Notes under the pieces: generated by a model
What the model was told of the DNA's origin: nothing
The model's input: the letters and a program-made list of their open reading frames with translations, nothing else
The model's database searches: none
Assembly: GCA_002344795.1 (NCBI GenBank)
Contig: DDUM01000031.1
Span: 1-64,000 of the forward strand
DNA from: Flammeovirgaceae bacterium UBA2338
Lineage (GTDB): Bacteria > Bacteroidota > Bacteroidia > Cytophagales > Cyclobacteriaceae
Length of the DNA: 64,000 bases
Reading direction: 5' to 3'
Position numbers and translations under genes: made by a program
In this document: positions 41,885 to 51,368 of the stretch, piece after piece
Numbering within the stretch: position 1 is the stretch's first letter
How the letters are laid out: every line of letters begins with the position of its first letter

Positions 41885-43141
41885 ATGAGGATGTCTATGT
41901 TTTTATTTTGGATTATTCCCTTGTTCACGCAGGCGCAAAGTTCTTTGACCATAGAAATGTGTCACGAGTTGGCTCGAAACAACTATCCGTTGATCCAACA
42001 GAAACAACTCATCGAACAAAGTACAGCATATTCAATTGCTAACATTGGATCTGGTCACTTGCCACAAATTTCTATTAATGCTCAGGCTACGTATCAATCG
42101 GATGTTACACAAGTTCCCATGGCAGCACCTGGATTTAATATTGAGCCATTGTCTAAGGACCAATATAAGATCTTTGGAGAAGTAAGTCAGTCGTTGTATG
42201 ACGGGGGTGCAATCAAGGGACAAAAATCATTGACGGAAACAAAAGGACATGTAGAGGATCAACAACTGGAGGTTGAATTGTATAAAATAAAAGAGCGCAT
42301 CAATCAACTGTTTTTTGGAATACTCCTGGTGGATGAGCAGACAGCACAAATAGAGTTGTTGCAAAAAGACCTGGAAAGAAATATCAAACGAGCAGAAGCA
42401 GCTGTTAAAAATGGGACAGCCTTTAAAATGAGTGTTGAGTTATTACAAGCCGAAAACCTTAAAGCAACGCAGCGAATGATTGAGACACAGTCGATGAGAG
42501 AAGCGTACATTACCATGCTAGGCTACTTTATTAATCAACCGTTGGATGAAACCACAGTGCTTACCAGACCAACGGTGTTAACATTTGAAGATCAACCCGT
42601 ATTGTCGCGACCAGAACTGACATTGTTTAATTATCAACGAGAGTTGTTGGGGACACAGTATGAGCTAGGGAAAACAAAAACACTGCCTCGGGTGGGTTTG
42701 TTTTTACAAGGCGGCTACGGGAAGCCCGCATTGAATCAATTGAAAAATGAATTCGACACTTACTATCTGGGGGGAATCCGTTTGAGCTGGTCACTTTCCG
42801 GATTTTATAATTCGAAGAGAGATAAACAATTGCGTGATCTTAACCTTCAGCAGGTGAATGCTCAAAAGGAAACGTTCGAATTCAACACCAATTTACTCAC
42901 CACACAGCAGAAGCAGGAATTGAACAAGCTGAACAAATTGATTGAAGTGGACGATCAAATTATTGAGCTGAGAACGAGCATTAAAACAACGGCAGAAGCG
43001 CAACAAGAGAATGGTGTGATTACTACCAATGATTACTTACGCGAATTGAATGCAGAGGATCAGGCTAAACAAAATCGGTTGCTTCACGAAATGCAATTAC
43101 TGATGGCGTTGTATGCCTATCAAAATACAATTGGAAATTAA
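41885..43141 (+). CDS. TolC family outer-membrane efflux protein
   Basis: 418 residues with a short signal peptide (MRMSMFLFWIIPLFTQAQ). The mature protein has the duplicated long-helix pattern of outer-membrane factors: SLTIEMCHELARNNYPLIQQKQLIEQ, the first strand region GQVSQSLYDGGAIKG-like, long coiled coils around 120-210 and 320-400, and the second GGIRLSWSLSGFYNSKRDK motif. It forms the trimeric exit duct for the ABC pump encoded downstream. The gene starts 4 bases after the tetR stop. Confidence 0.9.
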   Translation: MRMSMFLFWIIPLFTQAQSSLTIEMCHELARNNYPLIQQKQLIEQSTAYSIANIGSGHLPQISINAQATYQSDVTQVPMAAPGFNIEPLSKDQYKIFGEVSQSLYDGGAIKGQKSLTETKGHVEDQQLEVELYKIKERINQLFFGILLVDEQTAQIELLQKDLERNIKRAEAAVKNGTAFKMSVELLQAENLKATQRMIETQSMREAYITMLGYFINQPLDETTVLTRPTVLTFEDQPVLSRPELTLFNYQRELLGTQYELGKTKTLPRVGLFLQGGYGKPALNQLKNEFDTYYLGGIRLSWSLSGFYNSKRDKQLRDLNLQQVNAQKETFEFNTNLLTTQQKQELNKLNKLIEVDDQIIELRTSIKTTAEAQQENGVITTNDYLRELNAEDQAKQNRLLHEMQLLMALYAYQNTIGN

Positions 43142-43153
43142 AAATGAAAAAGT

Positions 43154-44050
43154 ATGGAACTTAAATCATACACTTTACTGTTGGCCGGCCTTACCCTTTT
43201 AGGGGCATGTAGCAATGGGGAAAATGAATTCGATGCAACAGGAAATTTCGAAGCGGACGAGGTGATCGTTTCTTCCGAGGCAGCGGGCAAAATTTTGGAG
43301 CTGAACATAGACGAAGGCCAAACCCTGAAGAAAGGGGAAATGATTGGATACGTTGACACCTTACAGCTCCATTTAAAAAAGAGGCAGTTGCAATCTTCAG
43401 TAAATGCCGTACTGGCGAGGCAACCTAATGTGGCTAAACAGTTGGCAACTGTGCAGGAGCAAATTGAAACTACAAAAAGAGAAAAAGCGCGCTTTGAAAA
43501 TTTACTTAAAGCTGATGCGGCCACCCAAAAACAGGTAGACGATCTGACCTCGCAGTTGGCACTTTTGCAAAAGCAGTATGCGGCACTTCAATCCTCATTG
43601 GGTACTACTACGCAGTCTTTGAAAAGCGAGACGGTTCCACTGTCTATTCAGATTGAGCAGATCGAAGATCAAATTCAAAAATCAATTATTACAAATCCGA
43701 TTGCGGGTACTGTGTTGACGAAGTATGCAGAGGAAAGTGAGGTGACAGGGCCGGGCAAGGCGCTGTATAAGATTGCGGATCTTTCATCGATTACATTACG
43801 GGCCTATATATCAGGAAATCAACTTTCAGTAATTAAGCTCGGGCAAAAAGTAAAGGTATTAGTGGACGACCTCGAAACGGAATCCAGAAGTTATGAGGGG
43901 GAGATCACATGGATTGCAGACAAAGCAGAATTTACCCCTAAGACGATTCAAACAAAAGAAGAGCGTGCCAATCTGGTATATGCCCTAAAAGTAAAAGTAA
44001 AAAATGATGGTTTTTTGAAAATAGGAATGTACGGTGAGTTGATATTTTAA
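43154..44050 (+). CDS. HlyD family periplasmic adaptor, lipoprotein
   Basis: 298 residues. The N-terminus (LLLAGLTLLGAC, Cys20) is a lipoprotein signal, so the adaptor is lipid-anchored rather than membrane-spanning. A lipoyl/biotinyl-like half (EADEVIVSSEAAGKILELNIDEGQTLKKGEMIGYVD), a coiled-coil hairpin (about 78-165, KRQLQSS...LASQLALLQKQYAALQ) and a second half (IAGTVLTKYAEESEVTGPGKALYKIADL) are visible, then a beta-barrel part. It connects the inner-membrane ABC exporter with TolC. Comparable to YbhG. Confidence 0.9.
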   Translation: MELKSYTLLLAGLTLLGACSNGENEFDATGNFEADEVIVSSEAAGKILELNIDEGQTLKKGEMIGYVDTLQLHLKKRQLQSSVNAVLARQPNVAKQLATVQEQIETTKREKARFENLLKADAATQKQVDDLTSQLALLQKQYAALQSSLGTTTQSLKSETVPLSIQIEQIEDQIQKSIITNPIAGTVLTKYAEESEVTGPGKALYKIADLSSITLRAYISGNQLSVIKLGQKVKVLVDDLETESRSYEGEITWIADKAEFTPKTIQTKEERANLVYALKVKVKNDGFLKIGMYGELIF

Positions 44051-44052
44051 TA

Positions 44053-44976
44053 ATGGAATCAGCGGTAAAAGCGGAACGTGTATATAAGAATTTTCAGTCG
44101 GGCAAGACAGAGATTGAAGCGCTGAATAACATTTCATTTGAGGTGGAAAGAGGTGAGTTGTTTGGGTTGATTGGCCCGGATGGAGCAGGCAAGACCACCT
44201 TGTTTAGAATTCTAACTACACTTATGATCGCCAACAAGGGTAATGCCTGGGTGGATGGGTTTGAAGTGGTGAGCCAATACAAGGAAATCAGGAAGCGTGT
44301 GGGTTATATGCCAGGCAGGTTTTCTTTGTATCAGGATCTATCGGTAGAAGAAAACATTTCCTTCTTTGCCACCTTGTTCGGTACAACTTTGGAGGAAAAT
44401 TACGAATTCGTGAAAGACATATATGTTCAGATAGAGCCTTTTAAGAAAAGAAGAGCAGGAGCATTGTCGGGCGGAATGAAACAGAAGTTGGCTTTGAGTT
44501 GTGCTTTGATTCACAGACCGAGCGTGTTGTTTTTGGATGAGCCCACAACAGGCGTGGATGCCGTCTCGCGTCAGGAGTTTTGGGACTTGTTAAAAAGCTT
44601 ACAGCATCAGGGGATTACCATTGTGGTATCCACGCCCTATATGGATGAAGCCAATCTGTGCGACCGCGTGGCGTTGATGCAGAACGGAAAAATAATGGAT
44701 ATTGATACACCCAAGGGTATCACGCAAAAATTTCCAAAGCCTCTGTGGGCAATCATTGCAGCAGACATGTATAAGTTAATGCATGATTTGCGATCGGATG
44801 AGCGCGTAGACACCTGCTATCCATTCGGACAGTATCATCATATTACTTTTACAGAATTGAATCAGGAGATACAAAGCATTGAGAAGACATTGGTTGAGAA
44901 AGGACATGCCGACTTATCAATTCAGAAAATTGAACCTACGATTGAAGATTGTTTTATGGAACTGATGAACAAATGA
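44053..44976 (+). CDS. ABC transporter ATP-binding protein (first NBD)
   Basis: 307 residues. Walker A GPDGAGKTT at 41-49, signature LSGGMKQKLALS and Walker B VLFLDEPTTGVD, followed by the H-loop region VVSTPYMDEANLCDR. The Walker A has Asp instead of Asn (GPDGAGKT), as is common in the YbhF group. In YbhF two such domains are fused; here they are separate genes overlapping by 4 bases. Energises export through the two ABC-2 permeases. Confidence 0.93.
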   Translation: MESAVKAERVYKNFQSGKTEIEALNNISFEVERGELFGLIGPDGAGKTTLFRILTTLMIANKGNAWVDGFEVVSQYKEIRKRVGYMPGRFSLYQDLSVEENISFFATLFGTTLEENYEFVKDIYVQIEPFKKRRAGALSGGMKQKLALSCALIHRPSVLFLDEPTTGVDAVSRQEFWDLLKSLQHQGITIVVSTPYMDEANLCDRVALMQNGKIMDIDTPKGITQKFPKPLWAIIAADMYKLMHDLRSDERVDTCYPFGQYHHITFTELNQEIQSIEKTLVEKGHADLSIQKIEPTIEDCFMELMNK

Positions 44977-45719
44977 GTAACAGGGTGGCCATATCAGTTT
45001 CAGGTTTAACAAAACAATTTGGTGACTTTACCGCTGTGGATGCAATCACATTTGACGTGAAGCAAGGAGAGATCTTTGGTTTTCTGGGGGCGAATGGAGC
45101 TGGGAAAACAACCGCCATGCGCATGCTGTGTGGGCTGTCCCTTCCTACGAGCGGCAAAGCCAATGTGGCAGGCTTCGACTTATACAAAGAGTCAGAAAAT
45201 ATTAAAAAGAACATAGGCTACATGAGTCAAAAGTTTTCTTTGTACGATGACCTTACCATTAGGGAGAACAACAGATTCTATGGTGGTATTTATGGACTAA
45301 CAGATGAACAGATAAAAGAAAAGACCCAGTTTATGTTGAAGCATCTCCATCTGGAGAGCCAAGCAGATACATTAGTAAAAGCATTGCCGTTGGGGTGGAA
45401 GCAAAAACTTTCATTTTCTGTTTCCATGATCCACGATCCAAAAATTGTGTTTTTGGATGAACCAACGGGAGGAGTAGATCCTATCACACGAAGGGAGTTC
45501 TGGACCATGATCTATGAAGCGGCAAGCAGGGGAACCACAGTTTTTGTAACAACTCATTATATGGATGAGGCAGAATATTGTGATCGAGTGTCGATCATGG
45601 TGGACGGGAGAATTGAAGCATTAGATACCCCTGCAGCATTGACTAAAAAATTTGATGTGAAGGGCATGGAAGAAGTGTTTATACAATTGGCAAGGAAAGC
45701 AAAACGAAGTGATAATTAG
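44973..45719 (+). CDS. ABC transporter ATP-binding protein (second NBD)
   Basis: 248 residues from the ATG at 44973, which overlaps the previous stop as ATGA; an upstream frame extension is rejected. Walker A GANGAGKTT at 39-47, Walker B IVFLDEPTGGVD and VTTHYMDEAEYCDR are intact, but the signature is degenerate: LPLGWKQKLSFS in place of LSGGxxQ. Degenerate second signatures are usual in paired NBDs of this group, so one of the two ATP sites may be weak. Confidence 0.93.
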   Translation: MSNRVAISVSGLTKQFGDFTAVDAITFDVKQGEIFGFLGANGAGKTTAMRMLCGLSLPTSGKANVAGFDLYKESENIKKNIGYMSQKFSLYDDLTIRENNRFYGGIYGLTDEQIKEKTQFMLKHLHLESQADTLVKALPLGWKQKLSFSVSMIHDPKIVFLDEPTGGVDPITRREFWTMIYEAASRGTTVFVTTHYMDEAEYCDRVSIMVDGRIEALDTPAALTKKFDVKGMEEVFIQLARKAKRSDN

Positions 45720-45767
45720 TTTGACACGATAAGCGCGGTAGGCTTTAAATTTTAGAGGGGTGAGGCT

Positions 45768-46874
45768 ATGAAGCAATTTTTATACTTTATAAGAAAGGAA
45801 TTTTATCACCTGTTGCGTGACAGGCGTACATTATTTATTCTTTTTGGTATGCCCGTCATGCAAATTATAATTTTTGGGTTTGCACTGACCAATGAAGTAA
45901 AAAATTCCCGTATCGCGATTCTGGATAATTCAAAAGATGAAGCGACTACTACAATTATTCACCAACTGGAAGCCAGCAGGTATTTTGATATCGTTGAAAA
46001 CCTGAATTCCTACTCAGAACTGGAGCCGACCTTTCAGGAGGGAGTTATCAGGATGGCTGTGGTATTTCCTGAACAGTTTCAAAGTAGCTTACTGCATACC
46101 AATGCAGCTCCTATACAACTAATTGCAGATGCCACCGACCCCAACGTAGCCAATACATTGACCAGCTATGCTTCTGCCATTATTATGGATTATCAAAATA
46201 GTATGAGGGAAACAAAAGCTTTTCCCTATGCAATCAACACAGAGCTGCGCATGTTATACAACCCGCAACTAAAAGGATCCTATAATTTTGTGCCGGGTGT
46301 AATGGCCATGATACTCATGTTGGTAGGCGCAATGATGACTTCCATTTCAATAGTGAGAGAAACAGAATTAGGCACCATGGAGGTTATATTGGTTTCTCCC
46401 ATTGTTCCGATCCGCGTAATTCTTGCCAAGATGGTTCCCTATCTCCTGCTATCTATGGTCAATATTGTGAGCATATTATTAATCAGCGTTTATATATTAG
46501 AGGTGCCCATCAATGGAAGCTTGACATTGCTGTTGTTTGAATGCCTTTTGTTTACGCTTACCGCTCTGGCCCTGGGGCTTCTGATTTCTTCTATTTCAAA
46601 TTCACAACAAGTGGCCATGCTGATTTCATTAATGGGGCTTTTTCTGCCTACAGTAATGTTCAGTGGATTTATGTTTCCTATAGAGAACATGCCTATACCT
46701 CTTCAGCTATTGTCCAATCTTATTCCTGCGAAGTGGTTTTATTATATAGTCAAAGATGTGATGATAAAAGGAACGGGCCTAGAAACAGTGTGGAAAGAAA
46801 CGCTTGTTCTGGTAGGCATGTTGATTGTGTTGTTAACGATAAGCATTAAAAAATTTAAAGTGCGATTGGAATGA
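45768..46874 (+). CDS. ABC-2 type transporter permease (YbhS/YbhR-like), first
   Basis: 368 residues. One N-terminal helix (about 20-42, FILFGMPVMQIIIFGFAL), a periplasmic domain of about 120 residues, then five helices from about 170 on; the conserved MTSISIVRETELGTMEVILVSPI segment marks the ABC-2 family. It pairs with the second permease to form the membrane channel of the pump. The stop overlaps the next start by 4 bases; the gap before it to the ATPase gene is 48 bases. Confidence 0.9.
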   Translation: MKQFLYFIRKEFYHLLRDRRTLFILFGMPVMQIIIFGFALTNEVKNSRIAILDNSKDEATTTIIHQLEASRYFDIVENLNSYSELEPTFQEGVIRMAVVFPEQFQSSLLHTNAAPIQLIADATDPNVANTLTSYASAIIMDYQNSMRETKAFPYAINTELRMLYNPQLKGSYNFVPGVMAMILMLVGAMMTSISIVRETELGTMEVILVSPIVPIRVILAKMVPYLLLSMVNIVSILLISVYILEVPINGSLTLLLFECLLFTLTALALGLLISSISNSQQVAMLISLMGLFLPTVMFSGFMFPIENMPIPLQLLSNLIPAKWFYYIVKDVMIKGTGLETVWKETLVLVGMLIVLLTISIKKFKVRLE

Positions 46875-47989
46875 GAACACTGAAAATTTTATTGGAGAAG
46901 GAATTCCGGCAGATTTTCAGAAACCCAGCTATACTGAGGTTGATTTTTATCATGCCGATTATACAATTACTAGTGCTGCCCCTTGCCGCAGATTATGAAG
47001 TAAGGGACATCAACATTGCAGTAGTAGATCAGGATCACTCTTCATATTCTCGTAAGCTCACCGACAAAATATCGGCCTCTAAGTATTTTAATCTTGTCGT
47101 ATACACCAACTCTTATAATGAAGCAATTCGGGAAGTTGAAAAGGATAATGCAGATGTAGTATTGCAAATACCTTCCTTCTTTGAAAAGAACCTGGTGAAG
47201 GAGGATGGGGCACAATTATTTATGGCACTGAATGCCATCAATGGAGTGAAAGCAAATTTGGGTGGGGTTTATCTGCGAAGTATTATCAATGATTTTAATG
47301 GGGAGGTGCGTTTGGAGTGGATGCAACTTCCGCGGTTTAACCCACAACCGATGATTAAGATATCTTCCATTAATTGGTTTAACCCTTTATTGAATTATCA
47401 GTTTTTTATGGTGCCAGGGATATTGGTAATACTGGTCACTATGGTGGGGGCTTTTCTGGCAGCGTTGAACATTGTCAAAGAAAAGGAGATTGGCACGATA
47501 GAGCAGATCAACGTTACACCCATTCGTAAGCATCAATTTATTCTGGGGAAATTAATTCCATTTTGGGTTTTAGGTTTAGTGATACTTTCCATTGGATTAC
47601 TCCTGGCAAGAATCTTTTATGGAATTATTCCAGAAGGGAGTTTTTTGACGGTTTATCTTTTTGCGGTAGTTTATCTTCTTGCCGTTCTGGGGTTAGGATT
47701 GTTGATTTCCACGTACACGGAAACACAACAACAAGCCATGCTGATTTCATTCTTTGTCATGATGGTTTTTATTTTGTTGGGTGGACTTTATACATCTATT
47801 GATAGCATGCCAATGTGGGCGCAGATTTTTACCAAGTTCAATCCTGTAACTTATTTTATAGAAGTGATGCGTATGGTAGTGCTAAAAGGCAGCAGTTTAT
47901 ATGACATCAGGCATCACTTGTTGATTGTAACGGGATTCGGAATTTTCCTCAATACCTGGGCGGTAATCAATTACAAGAAAAGAAGTTAA
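46871..47989 (+). CDS. ABC-2 type transporter permease (YbhS/YbhR-like), second
   Basis: 372 residues with the same plan as the first permease: N-terminal helix (about 20-42), a large periplasmic domain and five C-terminal helices, with AALNIVKEKEIGTIEQINVTPI as the ABC-2 signature. It begins with ATGA overlap with the preceding gene. It is the last gene of the operon; no clear terminator is seen in the 153 bases after it. Confidence 0.9.
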   Translation: MRTLKILLEKEFRQIFRNPAILRLIFIMPIIQLLVLPLAADYEVRDINIAVVDQDHSSYSRKLTDKISASKYFNLVVYTNSYNEAIREVEKDNADVVLQIPSFFEKNLVKEDGAQLFMALNAINGVKANLGGVYLRSIINDFNGEVRLEWMQLPRFNPQPMIKISSINWFNPLLNYQFFMVPGILVILVTMVGAFLAALNIVKEKEIGTIEQINVTPIRKHQFILGKLIPFWVLGLVILSIGLLLARIFYGIIPEGSFLTVYLFAVVYLLAVLGLGLLISTYTETQQQAMLISFFVMMVFILLGGLYTSIDSMPMWAQIFTKFNPVTYFIEVMRMVVLKGSSLYDIRHHLLIVTGFGIFLNTWAVINYKKRS

Positions 47990-48142
47990 TACTGTTCATT
48001 TTTGTACAAGCTGGGTGTTCATTTTTCAACAGACCCCAAACACTAAACGATAGTAATGATTGATTACAGGCCTTAAGTGAGGTTTTTCTGGCAACTCTTT
48101 TTAAAGAACGGTTTTTGCAAGGAATAGCAAAACCGATAACCA

Positions 48143-48472
48143 ATGAAAGGATCCACACTACTTCTTGCCCTGATTGTGTTGTTCACATTTCCTGTTTGGA
48201 TAGGTCTGATAGCCGGAGGTTTCGGATTAATAATTGGAATTCTTGGGGCCATTTTCGGTATTTTGTTTGGGATCATCGGTGCCGTTTTTGGGGTGATTGG
48301 ATCGCTCTTTGAGGCCATCTTTGGCGGTCTGTTGGGATGGGGTCATCATTGGAACTTCTTCTCCTTTCCTCATTTTCACCTTAATGGCTTTGGTATAGCT
48401 GCCATTATAATAATAGTGGCAGTTCTGCTGAATCGAAAGAAATCAGCAAAAGAGAAAGATGTGAATGAGTAG
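48143..48472 (+). CDS. Small Gly-rich membrane protein of unknown function (109 aa)
   Basis: A hydrophobic N-terminal half (about 4-70) rich in GxxxG-type spacing (GGFGLIIGILGAIFGILFGIIGAVFG), a His/Phe/Trp-rich loop (WGHHWNFFSFPHFHLNG, about 72-87) and a C-terminal helix (GIAAIIIIVAVLL) followed by a charged KKSAKEKDVNE tail. It thus has two or three spans with a histidine-rich loop that might bind metal. No family is recognised. It converges with the gene ending at 48474, with one base between the stops. Confidence 0.65.
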   Translation: MKGSTLLLALIVLFTFPVWIGLIAGGFGLIIGILGAIFGILFGIIGAVFGVIGSLFEAIFGGLLGWGHHWNFFSFPHFHLNGFGIAAIIIIVAVLLNRKKSAKEKDVNE

Positions 48473-48473
48473 G

Positions 48474-49460
48474 TTACGGAATTTTTAATTCTGCCTTAAA
48501 ACCCTTGACATGGTTACGCAACGCTTCCAGCCAGGTTGTATCAGCATCCCACTTTGTGCCGAGAAAAACGTTTCCGGAAACAAGGTGCTTAAAATAGAAT
48601 TTATAAATTATCGCTTCTGAGGGAATTGTTTTTAATTGAAGCGATTCGTTAGGATATGTAACAGACGTAATGGCACTTTCCTTAGAAGTATTTTGATAGC
48701 CGAGTAAATCACGCGCAATAAGCCCCTCTGTGTGCACATAGGCCAACACATAGTGAAAACCGTTGTTACGAAGTTCTTTTGCGTCAATGTCGGGCGCTGT
48801 CATCCCATAAGCAAACGGATAATTCTCTTTAAAAAAATGAGCAAGCAAGGTGTCAGCGGCAGCATTTTTAAACCAGGGCACCGCCAGCTTATCTACTTTT
48901 AAATCGATAGCAAAGAAATCGGAGCGCCTTCCTTCAATGATATTAATAGGAAAATCCTTTTCAGGGTAGCTGTTGATAAGGAGATTTTTAATCGGTTGGC
49001 TATTTACTGTTGATCTATAAATAATCTGCAACGCTTCTTTCAGGTCGGTGCTTTGTACTTCCCACCCCGGCTGACCATTGTTGGCAAACGCTACCGTGCC
49101 ATTGAAAGCAGTGAAGATGAATGAATACGAATCACCCTTCTTTGACACAAGCACGATAAAGTCGATTTCTCGTTTGGTGAGGAAGTCAGCAATTTTTGGT
49201 GTGACATCAGCGCCTGCAAACACCAAAGCGGTTTTGAAATAGGCCACTGCATCTATTCCGGTTCTTTGAAAGGAGCCTTGAATAATGTCCAGCTCATCAT
49301 TCGAAAAGGTGGAGGCATAGAATACACAGGTTCGCTTTGCCAGCAAATCCTCAGGAACAGTATTGGTTAATTGTAGCTTTGAAGCAATGGTGCTCTCCAT
49401 CCCTTGAGAATAGATCGAAATAATGGGAATGAACAGACAGAAAACGAAAAGAAACCTCAT
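48474..49460 (-). CDS. Secreted protein of unknown function (328 aa)
   Basis: From the ATG at 49460 (the upstream ATG at 49481 adds seven residues before the signal peptide MRFLFVFCLFIPIISIYSQ). The mature protein has an apparent Rossmann-like beginning (CVFYASTFSNDELDIIQGSFQRTGIDAVAYF..ALVFAGADV) and a conserved-looking middle (INIIEGRRSDFFAIDLKVDKLAVPWFK). I know no domain. It is encoded next to a Rieske protein on the same strand with 56 bases between them. Probably periplasmic or outer-membrane associated. Confidence 0.7.
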   Translation of the reverse strand: MRFLFVFCLFIPIISIYSQGMESTIASKLQLTNTVPEDLLAKRTCVFYASTFSNDELDIIQGSFQRTGIDAVAYFKTALVFAGADVTPKIADFLTKREIDFIVLVSKKGDSYSFIFTAFNGTVAFANNGQPGWEVQSTDLKEALQIIYRSTVNSQPIKNLLINSYPEKDFPINIIEGRRSDFFAIDLKVDKLAVPWFKNAAADTLLAHFFKENYPFAYGMTAPDIDAKELRNNGFHYVLAYVHTEGLIARDLLGYQNTSKESAITSVTYPNESLQLKTIPSEAIIYKFYFKHLVSGNVFLGTKWDADTTWLEALRNHVKGFKAELKIP

Positions 49461-49516
49461 CAGTTGAATATCTAAAAACAAACGATTTCACGAAGATAGT
49501 ATTGTAATGACATACT

Positions 49517-49837
49517 CTATAATCCGATATAAAACCCAGTTTCATCTTGTTTGATGGGAAAGGTTTCCAGATCTGCGGAGCGCTCCGCTGATTCCCTGCC
49601 TGTCTTGAGCTGAAAACGATAACCGTGCCAGGGACAAACCACTTCTCCCAAATAGTTGATTTTTCCTTTGCATAAGGATTCGCCATTGTGAGTGCATTTA
49701 TCGGCCACCGCAAAGAACTCATCATTTAGACGAGCAAGGCATATTCTTTTTTGATGGACAACAAGCAGTTGGGTTACCCCAGGTTTTATTCTTGCAAGGG
49801 CATCATCCACACTGGAAAAGATTTTTACCCACTGCAT
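49517..49837 (-). CDS. Rieske [2Fe-2S] domain protein
   Basis: 106 residues, a single Rieske domain. The cluster ligands are C48 and H50 in CTHNGESL and C68 and H71 in CPWHGYRF. There is no signal peptide, so it is a soluble ferredoxin-like component, as in NirD or dioxygenase ferredoxins; no oxygenase or reductase gene is adjacent. It is divergent from the amidohydrolase at 49895. Confidence 0.9.
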   Translation of the reverse strand: MQWVKIFSSVDDALARIKPGVTQLLVVHQKRICLARLNDEFFAVADKCTHNGESLCKGKINYLGEVVCPWHGYRFQLKTGRESAERSADLETFPIKQDETGFYIGL

Positions 49838-49894
49838 GTCTCAACTTTTACCGATATAGAGTTTTTCATAACTTGATCAAAATTACCCATACAC

Positions 49895-51223
49895 ATGAAG
49901 AAAATCTACTTTACACTACTTCTGGCTTTAAGTTGTTCATTTGTTTTTGCACAAAACACAAAACTACAGGCCAAACTCGATCAGAAAGCAAGCGAAATAG
50001 AAGCCAAGGTGATTGAATGGCGCAGGCATTTTCACCAATATCCTGAATTATCCAACCGTGAGTTTAAAACGGGAAAGATGATTGCCGATCATTTGAAGTC
50101 GTTGGGCATGGAAGTGAGATATCCCGTGGCCAAAACCGGAGCGGTTGGAATTTTGCGCACTGGAAAACCAGGGCCAACCATCGCCTTGCGCGCAGATATT
50201 GATGGACTCCCTGTTGTTGAAAGGAACAGTCTGCCTTTTGCGTCAAAAGAAAAATCAACTTACCTCGGCCAGGAAGTGGGTGTGATGCACGCCTGTGGTC
50301 ATGATACCCATATCGCTATACTGATGGGCGTGGCTGAAATTCTGGCCGGAATGAAATCGGATTTGAACGGTACAATCGTGTTTTTATTTCAACCTGCTGA
50401 AGAAGGAGCGCCTGAAGGAGAAGAAGGCGGTGCAGCTTTGATGATAAAAGAAGGTGTATTAGACGATCCGAAAGTAGATGTAGCTTTTGGTTTGCATATC
50501 AGCTCACAAACTCCTGTGGGAACACTAACTTTTAAACCAGAAGGCATGTTGGCCGCATCGGATATGTTGAAAATAAAAGTAAAAGGGGTGCAGGCGCACG
50601 GCTCGGCTCCGTGGTCAGGTATTGATCCGATAGTTGTGTCTGCACAAATTATCAACGGACTACAAACCATTGTAAGCAGGCAGCTGGATTTAACACAGGC
50701 TGGTGCTGCGTTGACCATTGCTACCATTCACGGTGGAGTGAGAAATAATATTATTCCTGAAGAAGTGGAAATGACAGGCACACTTCGCACGTTGGACAAC
50801 ACCATGCAGGAAGAGATGCACCGAAGAATTAAAAGAACGGCAGAAAACATTGCTGAAAGTATGGGTGCTACCGCGGAAGTAGAAATTATAAGAGGATATC
50901 CTGTTACGTACAATTCACCTGCGCTGACCACCTGGGCTCAACCAGTTATGGAAAGGGTGGCTGGAAAAGACAAGGCGGTGGTCATCAAAGCAGTGACCGG
51001 AGCAGAGGATTTTTCTTTCTTCTCTCAAAAAGTGCCAGGCTTCTTTTTCTTTGTGGGAGGAATGCCACTGGATGCTGATCCTACCAAAGTGCCTTCGCAC
51101 CACACACCAGACTTTTTTATTGACGAAAGTGGAATGATCACAGGTTTGCGTGCTATGCTGAACCTTACAGTGGATTATATGAATAGTCCTATGAAGGGTG
51201 TTAGTACAGGAATGAAGAAATAA
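49895..51223 (+). CDS. Secreted M20 amidohydrolase (hippuricase/ILR1-like)
   Basis: 442 residues with a signal peptide (MKKIYFTLLLALSCSFVFAQ). The M20D motifs are RRHFHQYPELSNREF (about 43-57), LRADIDGLPVVE, GVMHACGHDTHIA with the metal Cys and His, LFQPAEEG with the catalytic Glu pair, and late HHTPDFFID. Relatives remove N-acyl groups from amino acids or cleave N-acyl-peptides. Its cellular place here is the periplasm or outside. A MITE-like element begins 10 bases after its stop. Confidence 0.92.
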   Translation: MKKIYFTLLLALSCSFVFAQNTKLQAKLDQKASEIEAKVIEWRRHFHQYPELSNREFKTGKMIADHLKSLGMEVRYPVAKTGAVGILRTGKPGPTIALRADIDGLPVVERNSLPFASKEKSTYLGQEVGVMHACGHDTHIAILMGVAEILAGMKSDLNGTIVFLFQPAEEGAPEGEEGGAALMIKEGVLDDPKVDVAFGLHISSQTPVGTLTFKPEGMLAASDMLKIKVKGVQAHGSAPWSGIDPIVVSAQIINGLQTIVSRQLDLTQAGAALTIATIHGGVRNNIIPEEVEMTGTLRTLDNTMQEEMHRRIKRTAENIAESMGATAEVEIIRGYPVTYNSPALTTWAQPVMERVAGKDKAVVIKAVTGAEDFSFFSQKVPGFFFFVGGMPLDADPTKVPSHHTPDFFIDESGMITGLRAMLNLTVDYMNSPMKGVSTGMKK

Positions 51224-51233
51224 GCTTACTAAA

Positions 51234-51368
51234 GGGGCTGTCTCAAAAGTTAAAGAATTCGTTTTTCTGAGCGAAAGTGAAGAATCTCCATAGTTTGAAT
51301 TTACAATTTAGGGAGGTTTCACCGCCAACTGGCGGATCAACAAAACGTGTCACTTTTGAGTCAGCCTC
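51234..51368. mobile_element. MITE-like element, copy 2 (135 bp)
   Basis: Ends GGGGCTGTCTCAAAAG (51234-51249) and CTTTTGAGTCAGCCTC (51353-51368) are the 16-bp ends of copy 1 with one change each. The interior aligns with copy 1 (GAAGAATC, ATAGTTTGAATT, AACTGGCGGATCAACAAA) but lacks its 34-base GC-rich hairpin. It lies exactly between two genes; the right end abuts the stop codon of the minus-strand lipoprotein gene. Confidence 0.72.
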
